This document shows, piece by piece, positions 1 to 8,990 of a DNA stretch of 34,441 bases. The notes beneath the pieces were generated by a model that was given only the letters and a program-made list of their open reading frames with translations, had not been told where the DNA came from and searched no databases. The position numbers and the translations under genes were made by a program. Positions within the stretch are counted from its first letter, which is position 1. Each line of letters begins with the position of its first letter. This DNA comes from Clostridia bacterium (lineage in GTDB: Bacteria; Bacillota; Clostridia; Oscillospirales; CAG-272): positions 1 through 34,441 of the forward strand of contig JAGBFG010000053.1 in assembly GCA_017936565.1 (NCBI GenBank), in the 5' to 3' direction.

Positions 1-2
1 AA

Positions 3-1352
3 TTTTGTCAACGGATGCAAGCGTTGCTTGGCGAGGAGTACGAGGCTTTTCTTTCCGTAATGGAAGAGGACTCGGTGCGCGCCTTGCGGGTGAATACGGA
101 TAAAATCGGGACAGGTGATTTTTGCCGTCTTTTTCCCTATCCGCTTACCCCCCTTTCCTACACCAAGGACGGATTTATATTTGACGGGGATAAGGTAGGC
201 AACAACCCCTTGCACCACGCGGGCGCCTTTTACGTTCAAGACCCGGGCGCTATGGCAACGCTCGCGGCTCTGCCCATTGAGAAGGGCTGGCGCGTGGCGG
301 ATTTGTGCGCCTCTCCCGGTGGAAAAAGTACGCAAATTTCCTCTTGTATCGGAGAAGAGGGCTTTCTGCTTGCCAATGAATATACCCCCTCGCGTTGCCG
401 TCCCTTGATGGAAAATATTGAAAGGATGGGCTGTCGCAACGTCGCCGTCACTTCCTTGGATACAAGGGTCTTGGCAGAGGGCTATACCGCCTATTTTGAT
501 TTGGTGCTGGTGGACGCGCCCTGCTCGGGAGAGGGAATGTTCCGTAAATATGCCTATGCCCAAGAGGAATGGAGCGAAAACGAGGTCCTTCTTTGCGCCC
601 GCCGCCAAAGAGATATTTTGGAAAATGCTTCCTCAATGGTAAAGGACGGCGGCTACCTTCTGTATTCCACCTGTACCTTTTCCTTAGAAGAAAATGAAAT
701 GACGGTGGATGCCTTTTTAAGCGACCATCCCGAATTTTTCATTATGCCCGTCGCCTCGGCGCTTAGCACTATAACAGACGATGGAATAGCCTTTGCTGGC
801 GCCGCCTTTCCGAAAGCCTTGCCTCTTGCCCGCCGTTTTTATCCTCATAAGGCAAAGGGAGAAGGGCAGTTTCTCTGCTTGATGAGAAAGGAAATAACGG
901 GTGCCGTTTCGCACGCCTTTTTCCGTGACCGCCTGCAAGACCCGAGTCGAGAGGAGCTTCGTTTGGCGCAAGGTCTTATAGAGAGCGTGATGGATATGCC
1001 AAAGGGGTATAGCCTTAAAAAAGTGGCGGATACCGCCATATTGGTAAAGGACGGTATCGTCTTACCCGACAAGTCGCTTTGTATGGCAGGGGTTGCCGTT
1101 GGCATGTACAAAAAGGGAAGAATAGAGCCCCTTCACCGCTTCTTTTCCGCCTTTGGCAACGATTTTCACCGTAAAATAAACCTCTCCCTTGGGGATGAGC
1201 GCTTGGCGAAATACCTGCACGGCGATACCTTCCCCTTCGACCTTTCGGACGGCTATGCCGCCGTTTTGGTGGAGGGGTGCGCCTTGGGCGGCGTGAAGGT
1301 GGTAAACGGCATCGCCAAAAATCACTATCCCAAGGGCTTGCGTCTGCCTTAG
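3..1352 (+). CDS. rsmF: 16S rRNA m5C methyltransferase, RsmF/RsmB-NOP family (5' end outside window)
   Basis: SAM-dependent RNA cytosine-C5 methyltransferase expected to modify 16S rRNA. The frame is open from base 3, upstream of the first ATG at 15, and the family's N-terminal 'LLGEEYEAF'-type helix is already under way there, so the true start lies a few codons outside the window. Counting from the Met at 15, I see the SAM-binding motif CASPGGKS near 98-105, the DAPCSGEGMF motif with one catalytic cysteine at 170, and STCTFSLEENE with the nucleophile cysteine at 220. The remaining ~200 residues match the RNA-binding C-terminal extension of RsmF-type enzymes, including the closing 'AKNHYPKGLRLP'-like tail. 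All key catalytic residues are present. Family assignment is secure; the exact target base (for example C1407) is inferred from homologs. Confidence 0.93.
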   Translation, partial: FCQRMQALLGEEYEAFLSVMEEDSVRALRVNTDKIGTGDFCRLFPYPLTPLSYTKDGFIFDGDKVGNNPLHHAGAFYVQDPGAMATLAALPIEKGWRVADLCASPGGKSTQISSCIGEEGFLLANEYTPSRCRPLMENIERMGCRNVAVTSLDTRVLAEGYTAYFDLVLVDAPCSGEGMFRKYAYAQEEWSENEVLLCARRQRDILENASSMVKDGGYLLYSTCTFSLEENEMTVDAFLSDHPEFFIMPVASALSTITDDGIAFAGAAFPKALPLARRFYPHKAKGEGQFLCLMRKEITGAVSHAFFRDRLQDPSREELRLAQGLIESVMDMPKGYSLKKVADTAILVKDGIVLPDKSLCMAGVAVGMYKKGRIEPLHRFFSAFGNDFHRKINLSLGDERLAKYLHGDTFPFDLSDGYAAVLVEGCALGGVKVVNGIAKNHYPKGLRLP

Positions 1353-1406
1353 ATTATCCCTTAAAAGCAAACATAGTTTTTTCGTTTCGGCGCATACTGT
1401 ATATAT

Positions 1407-1420
1407 GCCGCTTTTGCGGC
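1407..1420 (+). other. Small GC hairpin before ORF 1440
   Basis: GCCGC-TTTT-GCGGC forms a five-pair stem with a four-T loop immediately upstream of the AAAGGA SD of the next ORF. There is no T-run after it, so it is not a good terminator. It could be an mRNA-stabilising or translation-tuning element. Low certainty. Confidence 0.3.
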
Positions 1421-1439
1421 TTTGAAAGGAACAGTCAAA

Positions 1440-1616
1440 ATGGAAAAACAAAGTAATATCCCCCAAGCCCCTTATGTTCATATGCGTGTATCGGCAAGCA
1501 CCTTTTCGGTTTTGGGAAAGGAGCAAGACTTAACCCCTGTTTTCCTTGCGGAAAAGCAAGAGCAGGGTAAAGCCGAAACACAAAATAATTCGTTACCAAG
1601 CGGCAAAAAGCCGTAA
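1440..1616 (+). CDS. Small hypothetical protein (58 aa)
   Basis: Not recognised. The ATG at 1440 is preceded by AAAGGA at a nine-base spacing, a better start than the in-frame TTG at 1422. The product is hydrophilic, Gln/Lys/Ser-rich in its second half, and has no membrane segment or cysteine pair. It lies between rsmF and the cupin gene in the same direction, with 25 bases before the next ATG. The only support is the SD and the intact frame; a chance ORF is a real alternative. Confidence 0.4.
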   Translation: MEKQSNIPQAPYVHMRVSASTFSVLGKEQDLTPVFLAEKQEQGKAETQNNSLPSGKKP

Positions 1617-1641
1617 AACAATAAAACAAAAGGAGACTAAT

Positions 1642-2133
1642 ATGAAAACGGTAAAAGTACAGCCCTTATCCAAGGAAGCCTTCTCACCCTTCGGCAGCTA
1701 TTACGATATGGAGAAGCCCGAAGGCTATGCTCTTTGCGGTGAGCTTCACCGCTTTTTCCCCGACAGAGTCACTACATATACCCAAGCGCCGATGGCTTTT
1801 TCCCCTATTCTGGTGAAAAAGCCCGCCCAAATGCTGATAACCCAAGCCGAATATCACACCACAACCGCGGAGCTGATTTTGCCCTTGAACGATGATATGA
1901 TTTTGCACGTAGCGCCCCCCTCGGCAGGCAAGCCCTTGCCCGAGTATACCAAGGCATTTTTGGTTCCCAAGCACACCTTGGTGAAAATGAATGCTTGCGT
2001 GTGGCATTTAGCGCCCCTGCCCGCAACTGCCGACGAGCTTTCCGCTATGATTATTCTGCCCGAATGCACGTATATGAACGATTGCACCGTGGTGGATTTC
2101 AAGGAAGACGAAATGTTCGTTATCGAAAAATAA
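1642..2133 (+). CDS. Ureidoglycolate lyase-like cupin protein (163 aa)
   Basis: Resembles the AllA/ureidoglycolate lyase family (PF04115), cupin enzymes that split ureidoglycolate to glyoxylate and urea in allantoin breakdown. Features seen: an N-terminal 'PLSKEAFSPFGSYYD' segment typical of the family, a central beta-rich cupin core, and 'AFLVPKHTLVKMNACVWHLAPLP', which corresponds to the family's conserved glycine/tryptophan-histidine stretch near residues 108-130. Length is normal for the family. The ATG at 1642 has AGGAG seven bases upstream; the open frame further upstream has no good start. No other purine-catabolism gene is nearby, so the true substrate may differ from ureidoglycolate. 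A strong terminator follows directly. Confidence 0.72.
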   Translation: MKTVKVQPLSKEAFSPFGSYYDMEKPEGYALCGELHRFFPDRVTTYTQAPMAFSPILVKKPAQMLITQAEYHTTTAELILPLNDDMILHVAPPSAGKPLPEYTKAFLVPKHTLVKMNACVWHLAPLPATADELSAMIILPECTYMNDCTVVDFKEDEMFVIEK

Positions 2134-2138
2134 AAATA

Positions 2139-2197
2139 AAAAAGACGTTGTCAAGGTCACCTCGGAAATTTCCTTTGGGTGAGGACAACGTCTTTTT
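2139..2197. terminator. Bidirectional rho-independent terminator
   Basis: Fourteen-base arms AAAAAGACGTTGTC (2139-2152) and GACAACGTCTTTTT (2184-2197) pair perfectly. The 31-base loop can pair again (TCACC with GGTGA), giving a long structured hairpin. It sits between convergent genes ending at 2133 and 2201, with an A-run on one side and a T-run on the other, so it can serve both strands. Confidence 0.88.
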
Positions 2198-2200
2198 GCA

Positions 2201-2650
2201 TCAGAATTGCTTTTCGTACTTGGGCTCTTCCTTTTTACTCTTCGCCTTTTTGCTGGTAAGGCGGCTTCGCAACAGACACGTCACGCCCGCGACCAAGGCA
2301 TAAAGCAGGGTGAAGAAAACAAAGAAGGAAACCGTTCCCCCCGTGTTGCTCCATTTCAGCATACCAACTGCCCAGAAGAGCAAAAACAGGGAAAGAATAA
2401 AGGCAAAATAGTGCAAGAGAATACAAATGCCGAAGGGCAGGTTCAGCTTGAAGAGCGACATTGAGCCCACTAAAACGGCAGAAAACAGAAGAATAAAAGC
2501 AAAGCTCTTGAATGGCATAGCGGAGGAGTTTAAGGTTCCCGCGTTTATCAAGGCAAAGCTCGCGAAAAACAGAAGGGTCAATAAGACGCATAAAGCAGAT
2601 GCTTTCAAGCAAAACTGCCAAACGGACTGTTTGAAGGAAGAACTTTTCAT
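2201..2650 (-). CDS. Four-helix integral membrane protein, unknown function (149 aa)
   Basis: Function not recognised. The start at 2650 (ATG) is chosen because AAAGGA lies eight bases upstream, whereas the longer open frame has no SD. I see four hydrophobic stretches (roughly residues 13-36, 46-65, 72-92 and 102-125), with short loops and a strongly basic C-terminal tail (SRLTSKKAKSKK). The size and topology recall DUF3021-like four-TM proteins, but I cannot confirm that family. It has its own promoter and terminator, so it is a monocistronic unit. Most likely location is the cytoplasmic membrane with the charged tail inside. Confidence 0.7.
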   Translation of the reverse strand: MKSSSFKQSVWQFCLKASALCVLLTLLFFASFALINAGTLNSSAMPFKSFAFILLFSAVLVGSMSLFKLNLPFGICILLHYFAFILSLFLLFWAVGMLKWSNTGGTVSFFVFFTLLYALVAGVTCLLRSRLTSKKAKSKKEEPKYEKQF

Positions 2651-2696
2651 TTTATTTATCCTTTGTTTTGAAAAATAGAGGGATATGCGCCTCTTT

Positions 2697-2725
2697 ATTA
2701 TAGCATATGGCAGGATAAAAAGCAA
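2697..2725 (-). promoter_or_regulatory. Sigma-A promoter for the 4-TM protein gene
   Basis: On the minus strand TTGCTT (2720-2725), 17-base spacer, TATAAT (2697-2702), with TGC directly before the -10 (extended -10). It lies 47 bases upstream of the ATG at 2650. Confidence 0.7.
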
Positions 2726-2830
2726 GAGCTTTGTCAAAAAAGAGAATTGGATAAAAGAGAATTGGAAAAATTCTTTTTCGGCGTTTTCGGAAGCGCCTTA
2801 AAAAAATATGCCAAAAAATTGGAAATAGTG

Positions 2831-2859
2831 TTGAAAAAAAAGAAAGATTGTGGTACAAT
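2831..2859 (+). promoter_or_regulatory. Sigma-A promoter for DUF1846 gene
   Basis: TTGAAA (2831-2836), 17-base spacer, TACAAT (2854-2859), with TGG directly upstream of the -10. It gives a leader of about 65 bases before the ATG at 2932. Confidence 0.8.
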
Positions 2860-2931
2860 ATACATTCGTAGAGTATATCAAAAGCGATATAGGACTGCAA
2901 ATCAATCAACGACACGGTACGAGGGAAGAGT

Positions 2932-4419
2932 ATGAGCATAATCGGTTTTGACAATGAGAAATATATAAAGACTCAGTCCGAGCAGATCAGGCAAAGAATT
3001 GATAAGTTTGGCGGCAAGCTGTATTTGGAGTTTGGCGGCAAGCTGTTTGACGATTTTCACGCGGCAAGAGTCTTGCCCGGCTTTGCCCCGGACAGCAAAA
3101 TTAAAATGCTGGTACAGTTGAAGGAAGAAGCAGAGGTCGTTATCGTTATAAACGCCGCCGACATTGAGAAAAACAAGGTCAGAGGCGATTTGGGAATTAC
3201 CTATGACCAGGACGTCTTCCGTCTGATTGACGCGTTCCGTGGCTTTGGCTTTTACGTGGGAAGCGTTGTTTTGACGCAGTATAAGGATCAATCCTCGGCA
3301 GACGCCTTTCAGCGCCGCTTGGAGTCTTTGGGCGTGAAGGTTTACCGCCATTATCCCATTCCGGGCTATCCGTCTGATGTGGCTACCATTGTTAGCGACG
3401 AAGGGTATGGCAAGAACGACTTTATTGAAACCTCTCGGTCCTTGGTCGTAATTACCGCCCCCGGTCCCGGAAGCGGAAAAATGGCGACCTGTCTTTCCCA
3501 GCTGTATCACGACCAGAAGCGCGGCATTAAATCTGGCTATGCCAAGTTTGAAACCTTCCCCGTTTGGAATTTGCCCCTGCGGCACCCTGTCAACGTGGCG
3601 TATGAAGCCGCAACGGCAGACTTAAATGACGTAAATATGATTGACCCGTGGCACTTGGATGCCTATGGCGTCACAACCGTCAACTACAATCGCGATGTGG
3701 AAATTTTCCCCGTTCTCTCCGCTATGATGGAAAAAATCAGCGGCGAATGTCCCTATAAATCCCCCACCGATATGGGTGTCAATATGGCAGGAAACTGCAT
3801 TATTGATGACGAGGCTTGCCGTCGGGCTTCCCGCCTTGAAATCATCCGTCGGTACTATTCCGCTCTTTGCAACCAAAGAAAAGGGCTCTCCGAGGGAACG
3901 GACGTTGAAAAGATTAAGCTCTTGATGAACCTTTTGGGTATCACCGTAGAGGAGCGCGCGGTTATTGGCGCGGCAATGGCGAAGGCAGAAAAAGAGGGCT
4001 CTCCCGCCGCGGCGCTGGAATTGCCCGACGGAACCATCGTGACAGGGAAGACCTCTTCCTTGCTTGGTGCATCCTCTGCTATGCTGCTCAATGCCTTGAA
4101 GCATCTGGCGAAGATCCCCGATGAAATTCATTTGCTTTTCCCCGAAATCATAGAGCCTGTGCAGGAATTGAAGGTTAAGCATTTAGGCAACCATAACCCC
4201 CGCCTGCACACCGATGAAATCTTGGTTGCTCTGTCTGTTTCCGCTGTCACTAACCCTAATGCCCGTCTTGCGCTTGAACAGTTGGATAAGCTGCGCGGAT
4301 GCGAGGCGCATTCTTCCGTTATTTTAGCCCCCGTGGATGAAAACGTTATGAAAAAGCTCGGCATCAACCTGACCAACGAGCCGCAATATCAAACCAAAAA
4401 GCTCTTCCACCGCGATTGA
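2932..4419 (+). CDS. DUF1846 family protein (495 aa)
   Basis: A full-length member of the DUF1846 family (PF08903), a conserved cytosolic protein of Clostridia, lactic acid bacteria and others with no firmly assigned reaction. Features: the family start 'IGFDNEKY', a glycine-rich [19 protein letters not shown] segment at about 176-192 that looks like a nucleotide-binding loop, and downstream the conserved '[32 protein letters not shown]' region. ATG at 2932 has a GAGGGA SD five bases upstream. The 36-base gap to the next gene, with no terminator, suggests co-transcription with DUF1294. Identification is confident; function is unknown. Any nucleotide dependence is only inference from the loop. 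Confidence 0.9.
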   Translation: MSIIGFDNEKYIKTQSEQIRQRIDKFGGKLYLEFGGKLFDDFHAARVLPGFAPDSKIKMLVQLKEEAEVVIVINAADIEKNKVRGDLGITYDQDVFRLIDAFRGFGFYVGSVVLTQYKDQSSADAFQRRLESLGVKVYRHYPIPGYPSDVATIVSDEGYGKNDFIETSRSLVVITAPGPGSGKMATCLSQLYHDQKRGIKSGYAKFETFPVWNLPLRHPVNVAYEAATADLNDVNMIDPWHLDAYGVTTVNYNRDVEIFPVLSAMMEKISGECPYKSPTDMGVNMAGNCIIDDEACRRASRLEIIRRYYSALCNQRKGLSEGTDVEKIKLLMNLLGITVEERAVIGAAMAKAEKEGSPAAALELPDGTIVTGKTSSLLGASSAMLLNALKHLAKIPDEIHLLFPEIIEPVQELKVKHLGNHNPRLHTDEILVALSVSAVTNPNARLALEQLDKLRGCEAHSSVILAPVDENVMKKLGINLTNEPQYQTKKLFHRD

Positions 4420-4455
4420 TTAGCCTGCTTGTAAGCCGAGAAGGAAAGGAAATTT

Positions 4456-4740
4456 ATGACGGAAAATTTTTATATCGGATATGCCATTATGCTTGGCGTG
4501 ATGTGCTTCTTGTCTTTCGTTTTATACGGTGTTGATAAGTTTAAGGCTAAAAAGAATCTTTGGCGGATAAAGGAGTCCGTTTTGCTTTTGTTCGGCTTTT
4601 TGGGCGGAGCCTTGGGCGCTCTTTTGGCGATGTATTTGTTCCGCCACAAAACAAGGCACTGGTATTTTTGGGCAGTCAATATTTTAGGTCTGCTTTGGCA
4701 GATAGCTCTGCCTGTCTTCGCTTTTATCGGTTATATGTAA
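4456..4740 (+). CDS. DUF1294 membrane protein (94 aa)
   Basis: Small membrane protein of the DUF1294 family (PF06961). I see the family signature: a first TM helix (about 8-26), 'YGVDKFKAKKNLWRIKES', a Gly/Ala-rich second helix (LLFGFLGGALGALLAMY), then 'LFRHKTRHWYFWAVN' and a final helix. The ATG at 4456 has AAAGG about six bases upstream. It follows the DUF1846 gene closely and is closed by a strong hairpin, so the two probably form one transcript. The biochemical role of the family is unknown. Confidence 0.92.
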   Translation: MTENFYIGYAIMLGVMCFLSFVLYGVDKFKAKKNLWRIKESVLLLFGFLGGALGALLAMYLFRHKTRHWYFWAVNILGLLWQIALPVFAFIGYM

Positions 4741-4746
4741 ATACAT

Positions 4747-4795
4747 AAAAAACGGCAAGCGCTCGGTAAATCCTCGGCGCTTGCCGTTTTCTTTT
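4747..4795. terminator. Bidirectional terminator
   Basis: AAAACGGCAAGCGC (4749-4762) and GCGCTTGCCGTTTT (4777-4790) form a perfect 14-pair stem with a 14-base loop, flanked by A-run and T-run. It separates the convergent DUF1294 and ABC exporter transcripts. Confidence 0.92.
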
Positions 4796-4802
4796 TGAAA
4801 TT

Positions 4803-6767
4803 TTAGGCTAATTCCTTTTTGCCCGTATAAAGCTCGTAATACCGACCCTTTAATGCCAAGAGCTGCTCGTGTGTTCCACGCTCCATAATTTCGCCGGCCT
4901 CTAAAACCATAATGGCGTTGGCGTTGCGAACGGTGGAAAGACGGTGGGCGATAACAAAGGTGGTGCGGTTTTTCATCAGCGCATCCATTCCTTTTTCAAT
5001 GTGCCGCTCAGTGCGGGTGTCAACGGAGCTTGTCGCCTCGTCCAAAACCAAAACAGGCGCGCGTGAAACGGCGGCTCTTGCAATATTCAAAAGCTGTCTT
5101 TGCCCTTGGGAAAGGTTTGCCCCATCGCCCTCTAACCTCGTTTGATATCCTTGGGGAAGACGGGTAATAAAGCTGTGCGCAGAGGCAGTCTTGGCAGCGG
5201 CAATGACCTCTTCATCCGTGGCATCGGGTCTGCCGTAACGGATGTTTTCCATCACCGTATCGGAAAACAGGTGTGTGTCCTGTAAAACCATTGCAATCTG
5301 CCCACGCAAGAACTCTCTCTTGTAGTCCTTGATGTCGATGCCGTCAACGGTAATTTTCCCCTCTTCTATGTCATAAAAGCGGTTCAGAAGGTTAGTAACC
5401 GTTGTTTTTCCTGCGCCCGTTGAGCCGACAAAGGCAATTTTCTGCCCCGCCTTCGCGTAAAGCGAAAGATTTTTCAGGACGGTTTTTTCGGGAACGTATC
5501 CAAAGGTCACGTTTTCAAAAACGACCTCACCCCTCAGCGCCTCGGTGGTGATGGCGCTTTCCTTATCGGGCTCCTCGGGCGCTTGGTCCATTACCTGAAA
5601 AACGCGCTCCGCTCCCGCCAAGGCGGCAAACACCGTTGCCATTTGCGCGGAAATCATATTGATGGGCATGGAAAACTGACGGGAATATCCAGCAAAAACG
5701 GTAAGACCGCCAATGCTGAACCCGTTTAAGCAGACCAAAACACCGCCAAGCCCCACGGTAATGGCGTAGGAAATCTGAGAGGTGTTTCCCATAATAGGTC
5801 CCATCACGCCACCCCAGAATTGCGCGCCTATTTGCTTGTCGCGCATATCGTCATTCAGCAGGTTAAATTCCTCTGTACAGTTTTTCTCATGGTTGAAGAT
5901 TTTAATGACCTTTTGTCCTGTAATGGTTTCTTCCATATAACCGTTTACCGCGCCAAGCGCTGCCTGCTGCTTGCCGTAATAGGAAGAGGACCTCTTTCCA
6001 ATCAGCGCACCGCCCTTCAAAAAGATGGGAATGAAAACCACAGTAACCAGAGTCAAAATCCAGTTTGTCGTTATCATAAAAACAAAGGTGCCCAAAAGGG
6101 TGATACTGCCCGAAACAAGAGAGGTTAAGGAGTTATTCAGCATCACGTCAATGTTGTCAATGTCGTTGGTAAAGCGCGACATCAGCTCTCCTGTGGGGTT
6201 GGAATCAAAAAAGCGCACAGGAAGCCTTTGCAGCCTTCCGAATAAATCATTTCTGATTTTTTCCACAGCCCCTTGGGAAACGGAGAGCATAATGCGGCTT
6301 TGTAAATAGGTGGAAAGAATACCGATAAGGTAAACGCTGCCCAAAATCAGAAGCGCGCAGAAAATATAAACAAGCACCTCAACCGTTTGTGTCTTGCCGA
6401 AAATCGCCTGCACGGTGCCTTGAAGCCCTGTTATGACCCTGTCAGCGAATATTTCCACCGCGCTCAGCTTTTGCGATAAATCGGGAGCTGCCACCGCGGT
6501 CAGCTTGTTGACAATGGGCGCCATCATATAGGCGCCGATAAGCGAAGAAAGGGTGGAGCAAAGCATACACAAAAGGACAAAACACAAGCGAAGCTTGTAT
6601 TTTGCAACGTATCCCCATAGCCTTTTTACCGTCGCCTTGACGTTTTTCGGCTTTCCGTGCGCGCGCGGACCGTGCGGACCGCGCCTGCCCCCGCCAAAGC
6701 CACCGCGCTTTTCCGGGGCGGCAGAGCGGCTATACTGTTTTTGTAATTGTTCTAAGGAACGAATCAT
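4803..6767 (-). CDS. ABC exporter half-transporter, catalytically consensus subunit (654 aa)
   Basis: Fused permease and ATPase of a type IV ABC multidrug exporter, predicted to pair with the product of 6773-8521. A basic Gly/Arg/Pro-rich cytoplasmic tail (about 20-42) precedes six membrane helices (about 55-350). ATPase motifs: Walker A GSTGAGKT at 448-455, signature LSQGQ at 552-556 (one Gly replaced by Gln), Walker B ending D576-E577, and H-loop His608. The catalytic Glu and His are present, so this subunit supplies the Walker A/B of the working site, while its altered signature faces the partner's degenerate Walker B. It begins five bases after the partner's stop and is the last gene of the marR operon. 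Substrate is not readable from sequence. Confidence 0.93.
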   Translation of the reverse strand: MIRSLEQLQKQYSRSAAPEKRGGFGGGRRGPHGPRAHGKPKNVKATVKRLWGYVAKYKLRLCFVLLCMLCSTLSSLIGAYMMAPIVNKLTAVAAPDLSQKLSAVEIFADRVITGLQGTVQAIFGKTQTVEVLVYIFCALLILGSVYLIGILSTYLQSRIMLSVSQGAVEKIRNDLFGRLQRLPVRFFDSNPTGELMSRFTNDIDNIDVMLNNSLTSLVSGSITLLGTFVFMITTNWILTLVTVVFIPIFLKGGALIGKRSSSYYGKQQAALGAVNGYMEETITGQKVIKIFNHEKNCTEEFNLLNDDMRDKQIGAQFWGGVMGPIMGNTSQISYAITVGLGGVLVCLNGFSIGGLTVFAGYSRQFSMPINMISAQMATVFAALAGAERVFQVMDQAPEEPDKESAITTEALRGEVVFENVTFGYVPEKTVLKNLSLYAKAGQKIAFVGSTGAGKTTVTNLLNRFYDIEEGKITVDGIDIKDYKREFLRGQIAMVLQDTHLFSDTVMENIRYGRPDATDEEVIAAAKTASAHSFITRLPQGYQTRLEGDGANLSQGQRQLLNIARAAVSRAPVLVLDEATSSVDTRTERHIEKGMDALMKNRTTFVIAHRLSTVRNANAIMVLEAGEIMERGTHEQLLALKGRYYELYTGKKELA

Positions 6768-6772
6768 CTTTT

Positions 6773-8521
6773 TTACCTCTCTTCCGCGCTTTTTGGGTCG
6801 GTTTGCGACTCAAAAATTTCCTTGTATTCCGCATTGCTTTCTAAAAGCTCGCTATGCGTTCCCATCCCGGTAATTCTGCCGCCATTCATCACAAAGATGA
6901 TATCGGCGTCCTTAACCGACCCTATGCGCTGGGCAATGATAATCTTGGTGGACGCGGTCAGCTCCTCGCGGAAGGCGCGCCGAATTTGCGCTTCCGTTGC
7001 CGTATCAACCGCAGAGGTAGAGTCGTCCAAAATGATAATTTTGGGCTTTTTCAGAAGAGTTCTTGCAATGCAAAGCCGTTGCTTTTGACCGCCGGAAACG
7101 TTGGTTCCCCCTTGGTCAAGCATCGTTTCATACCCTTGGGGAAAGCTGCGTACAAATTTGTCCGCTTGCGCTTGCTCGGCAACACGGGAAACCTCCTCGT
7201 CTGTCGCTTCGTCATCGCCCCAGCGGAGATTTTCGGCAATCGTTCCCGAGAACAAGGTGTTCTTTTGCAAAACAACGCCAATTCCCTCGCGCAGATTTTC
7301 CAAGGAGTATTCCTTCACGTTGACGCCGTCCACCAGAACCTCTCCCTCGTCCGCGTCGTAAAGGCGGGGAATTAAGGAAATCAAAGATGTCTTTCCGCAG
7401 CCGGTAGACCCGATAATGCCAACCGTCGCTCCCGCGGGAATTTTGAAGCTGATGTCGGAAAGCACTTCCTCAGGGTTTTCCTTGTAATAGCGGAAGGAAA
7501 CGTTTTTGAATTCAATCTCTCCCTTTGTCACGGCTTTTTGCTTTTGGGTGGCGTTTTCATCAGAAAGCACTGAGTTTGTGTCTAACACCTCGCAAATACG
7601 CTTGGCAGAGGCTAAGGCGCGTGAGGATGTCATCAAAAGCATCGTAATCATCATTAAGGAAGAAAGAATTTGCGTCACACAGTTGACAAAAAAGGTTAGG
7701 TCGCTGACGTTCATTCCCCCGATAACAACGCTTTTTCCGCCAATCCAAAGCACTGCAATGGTCGTGGCATACATAAAGAAGGTGTTGATGGGCTGCATAA
7801 AAATCATCACGCGCATAGCGCCCATTGCCGTCTGCTTCAAATCGCTGTTGGTATTTTGAAACTTGACCGTCTCAAAATCCTCGCGAACAAAGGATTTGAC
7901 AACGCGAACGTTGGTGATGTTTTCCTGTACGGTGTTGTTCAGCGCGTCAATTTTGGTCTGCACCCTTGAAAAGCGGGAAAAGCCCTTTCGGATGATGAAA
8001 AATATAGCAAGGAGCATACAAGGCATACTGACTGCTAAAACCACCGAAAGAGAAGGGCGGGTGAAGATCGCCATAATCAAGGCGCAAATCATAATGCCGG
8101 GAGAGCGCAGCGCCATACGGAGCAGCATATTCACAAAATTTTGCAGCTGTGTAACGTCGTTTGTCAGACGCGTCACCAAAGAGCCCGTAGAAAAACGGTC
8201 AATCTCAGCAAAGGAAAAGCTTTGCACCTTGGTGTATAAATCCTTGCGCAAATCGGCGGCGAAATTAACGGACGCCTTCGCCCCAAAATAAGCCCCGCCG
8301 ATACCGCCTGCCATCATAATCAGGGCGGTAACTATCATAATGCCCATAATTGTCAGCGCGAAGCCGGGCGTTAAGATAGAGGGATTGGCTTCCCCCCTCT
8401 TGATCATCACGGACAAAAGCTTCGGCATCACCACCTCGCCAATCACTTCCACGATCATGCAAAGCGGTCCGAGTATAAAATAAGGCAGATAAGGGCGTAT
8501 GTATTTCATCCAGCGCTTCAT
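6773..8521 (-). CDS. ABC exporter half-transporter, degenerate-site subunit (582 aa)
   Basis: Fused six-helix membrane domain and ATPase of a heterodimeric ABC exporter. Motifs: Walker A GSTGCGKT at 371-378, intact signature VSGGQ at 475-479, Walker B ending D499-D500 (Asp where the catalytic Glu is usual), and Gln531 where the H-loop His is usual ('IIIAQRIGS'). This is the known pattern of the TM287 or BmrC type of subunit, in which one of two ATP sites is non-hydrolytic. The gene overlaps the marR stop by four bases (8518-8521) and is followed after five bases by its partner, so the three genes form a tightly coupled operon. Most likely role: drug or lipid-like compound efflux from the cytoplasmic membrane. 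Confidence 0.93.
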   Translation of the reverse strand: MKRWMKYIRPYLPYFILGPLCMIVEVIGEVVMPKLLSVMIKRGEANPSILTPGFALTIMGIMIVTALIMMAGGIGGAYFGAKASVNFAADLRKDLYTKVQSFSFAEIDRFSTGSLVTRLTNDVTQLQNFVNMLLRMALRSPGIMICALIMAIFTRPSLSVVLAVSMPCMLLAIFFIIRKGFSRFSRVQTKIDALNNTVQENITNVRVVKSFVREDFETVKFQNTNSDLKQTAMGAMRVMIFMQPINTFFMYATTIAVLWIGGKSVVIGGMNVSDLTFFVNCVTQILSSLMMITMLLMTSSRALASAKRICEVLDTNSVLSDENATQKQKAVTKGEIEFKNVSFRYYKENPEEVLSDISFKIPAGATVGIIGSTGCGKTSLISLIPRLYDADEGEVLVDGVNVKEYSLENLREGIGVVLQKNTLFSGTIAENLRWGDDEATDEEVSRVAEQAQADKFVRSFPQGYETMLDQGGTNVSGGQKQRLCIARTLLKKPKIIILDDSTSAVDTATEAQIRRAFREELTASTKIIIAQRIGSVKDADIIFVMNGGRITGMGTHSELLESNAEYKEIFESQTDPKSAEER

Positions 8522-8970
8522 ACGTTTTTCCTCTCTTCCTGTAATGCCTTCTCTAAATTGGCAAGTATTTTTTCCAAGATACCGAAGGCGGCATCGTAAT
8601 CCTCTTCCGCTATCCCCGAAAACATTTTTTGGTCTATGCTGTCAAAATACCGCCTTGTCTCTTCAACAATAGCTTTGCCCTTTTCCGTGATAAAAATTTG
8701 CTTGGTGCGGGAATCGGGCAGGGAAGCGGCCCTTCGAATGTATCCGCTGTTCTCCATCTTTTTTAAGGAAACAGCCATTGCCGCAGGGCTGACTTGCATT
8801 CTTTCCGCCAAATCCTTTTGACTTACCCCATCTTCCTTGTACAATCTCATTAAAATCATATGCTGTGAGCGGTGAATGCCAAAGCCCGCGATGGTGTTCT
8901 CGCAAAGGGTATGGTGCATACGCCCGATTTGGTGCATCCTGTGGTTAAAAACCCGCAAATCTCTTTGCAT
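8518..8970 (-). CDS. MarR-family transcriptional regulator (150 aa)
   Basis: Winged-helix repressor of the MarR family. I see an N-terminal dimerisation helix, 'LYKEDGVSQKDLAERMQVSPAAMAVSLKKMENSGYI' as the helix-turn-helix (about 43-78), the wing 'DSRTKQIFITEKGKAI' (about 86-101), and a long C-terminal helix for dimerisation. The ATG at 8970 follows an AGGAGG SD. It is first in an operon with the two exporter subunits, translationally coupled to the first. The promoter region carries a cluster of GTTAAT repeats downstream of the -10, consistent with autorepression relieved by a ligand, probably a substrate of the pump. Ligand unknown. Confidence 0.93.
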   Translation of the reverse strand: MQRDLRVFNHRMHQIGRMHHTLCENTIAGFGIHRSQHMILMRLYKEDGVSQKDLAERMQVSPAAMAVSLKKMENSGYIRRAASLPDSRTKQIFITEKGKAIVEETRRYFDSIDQKMFSGIAEEDYDAAFGILEKILANLEKALQEERKNV

Positions 8971-8990
8971 AAAGCCCTCCTGTATAAAAA

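Noticed and set aside
2902-3585. 227-codon open frame antisense to DUF1846
   Set aside because: Overlaps the DUF1846 coding region and its promoter-proximal leader; no domain recognised.
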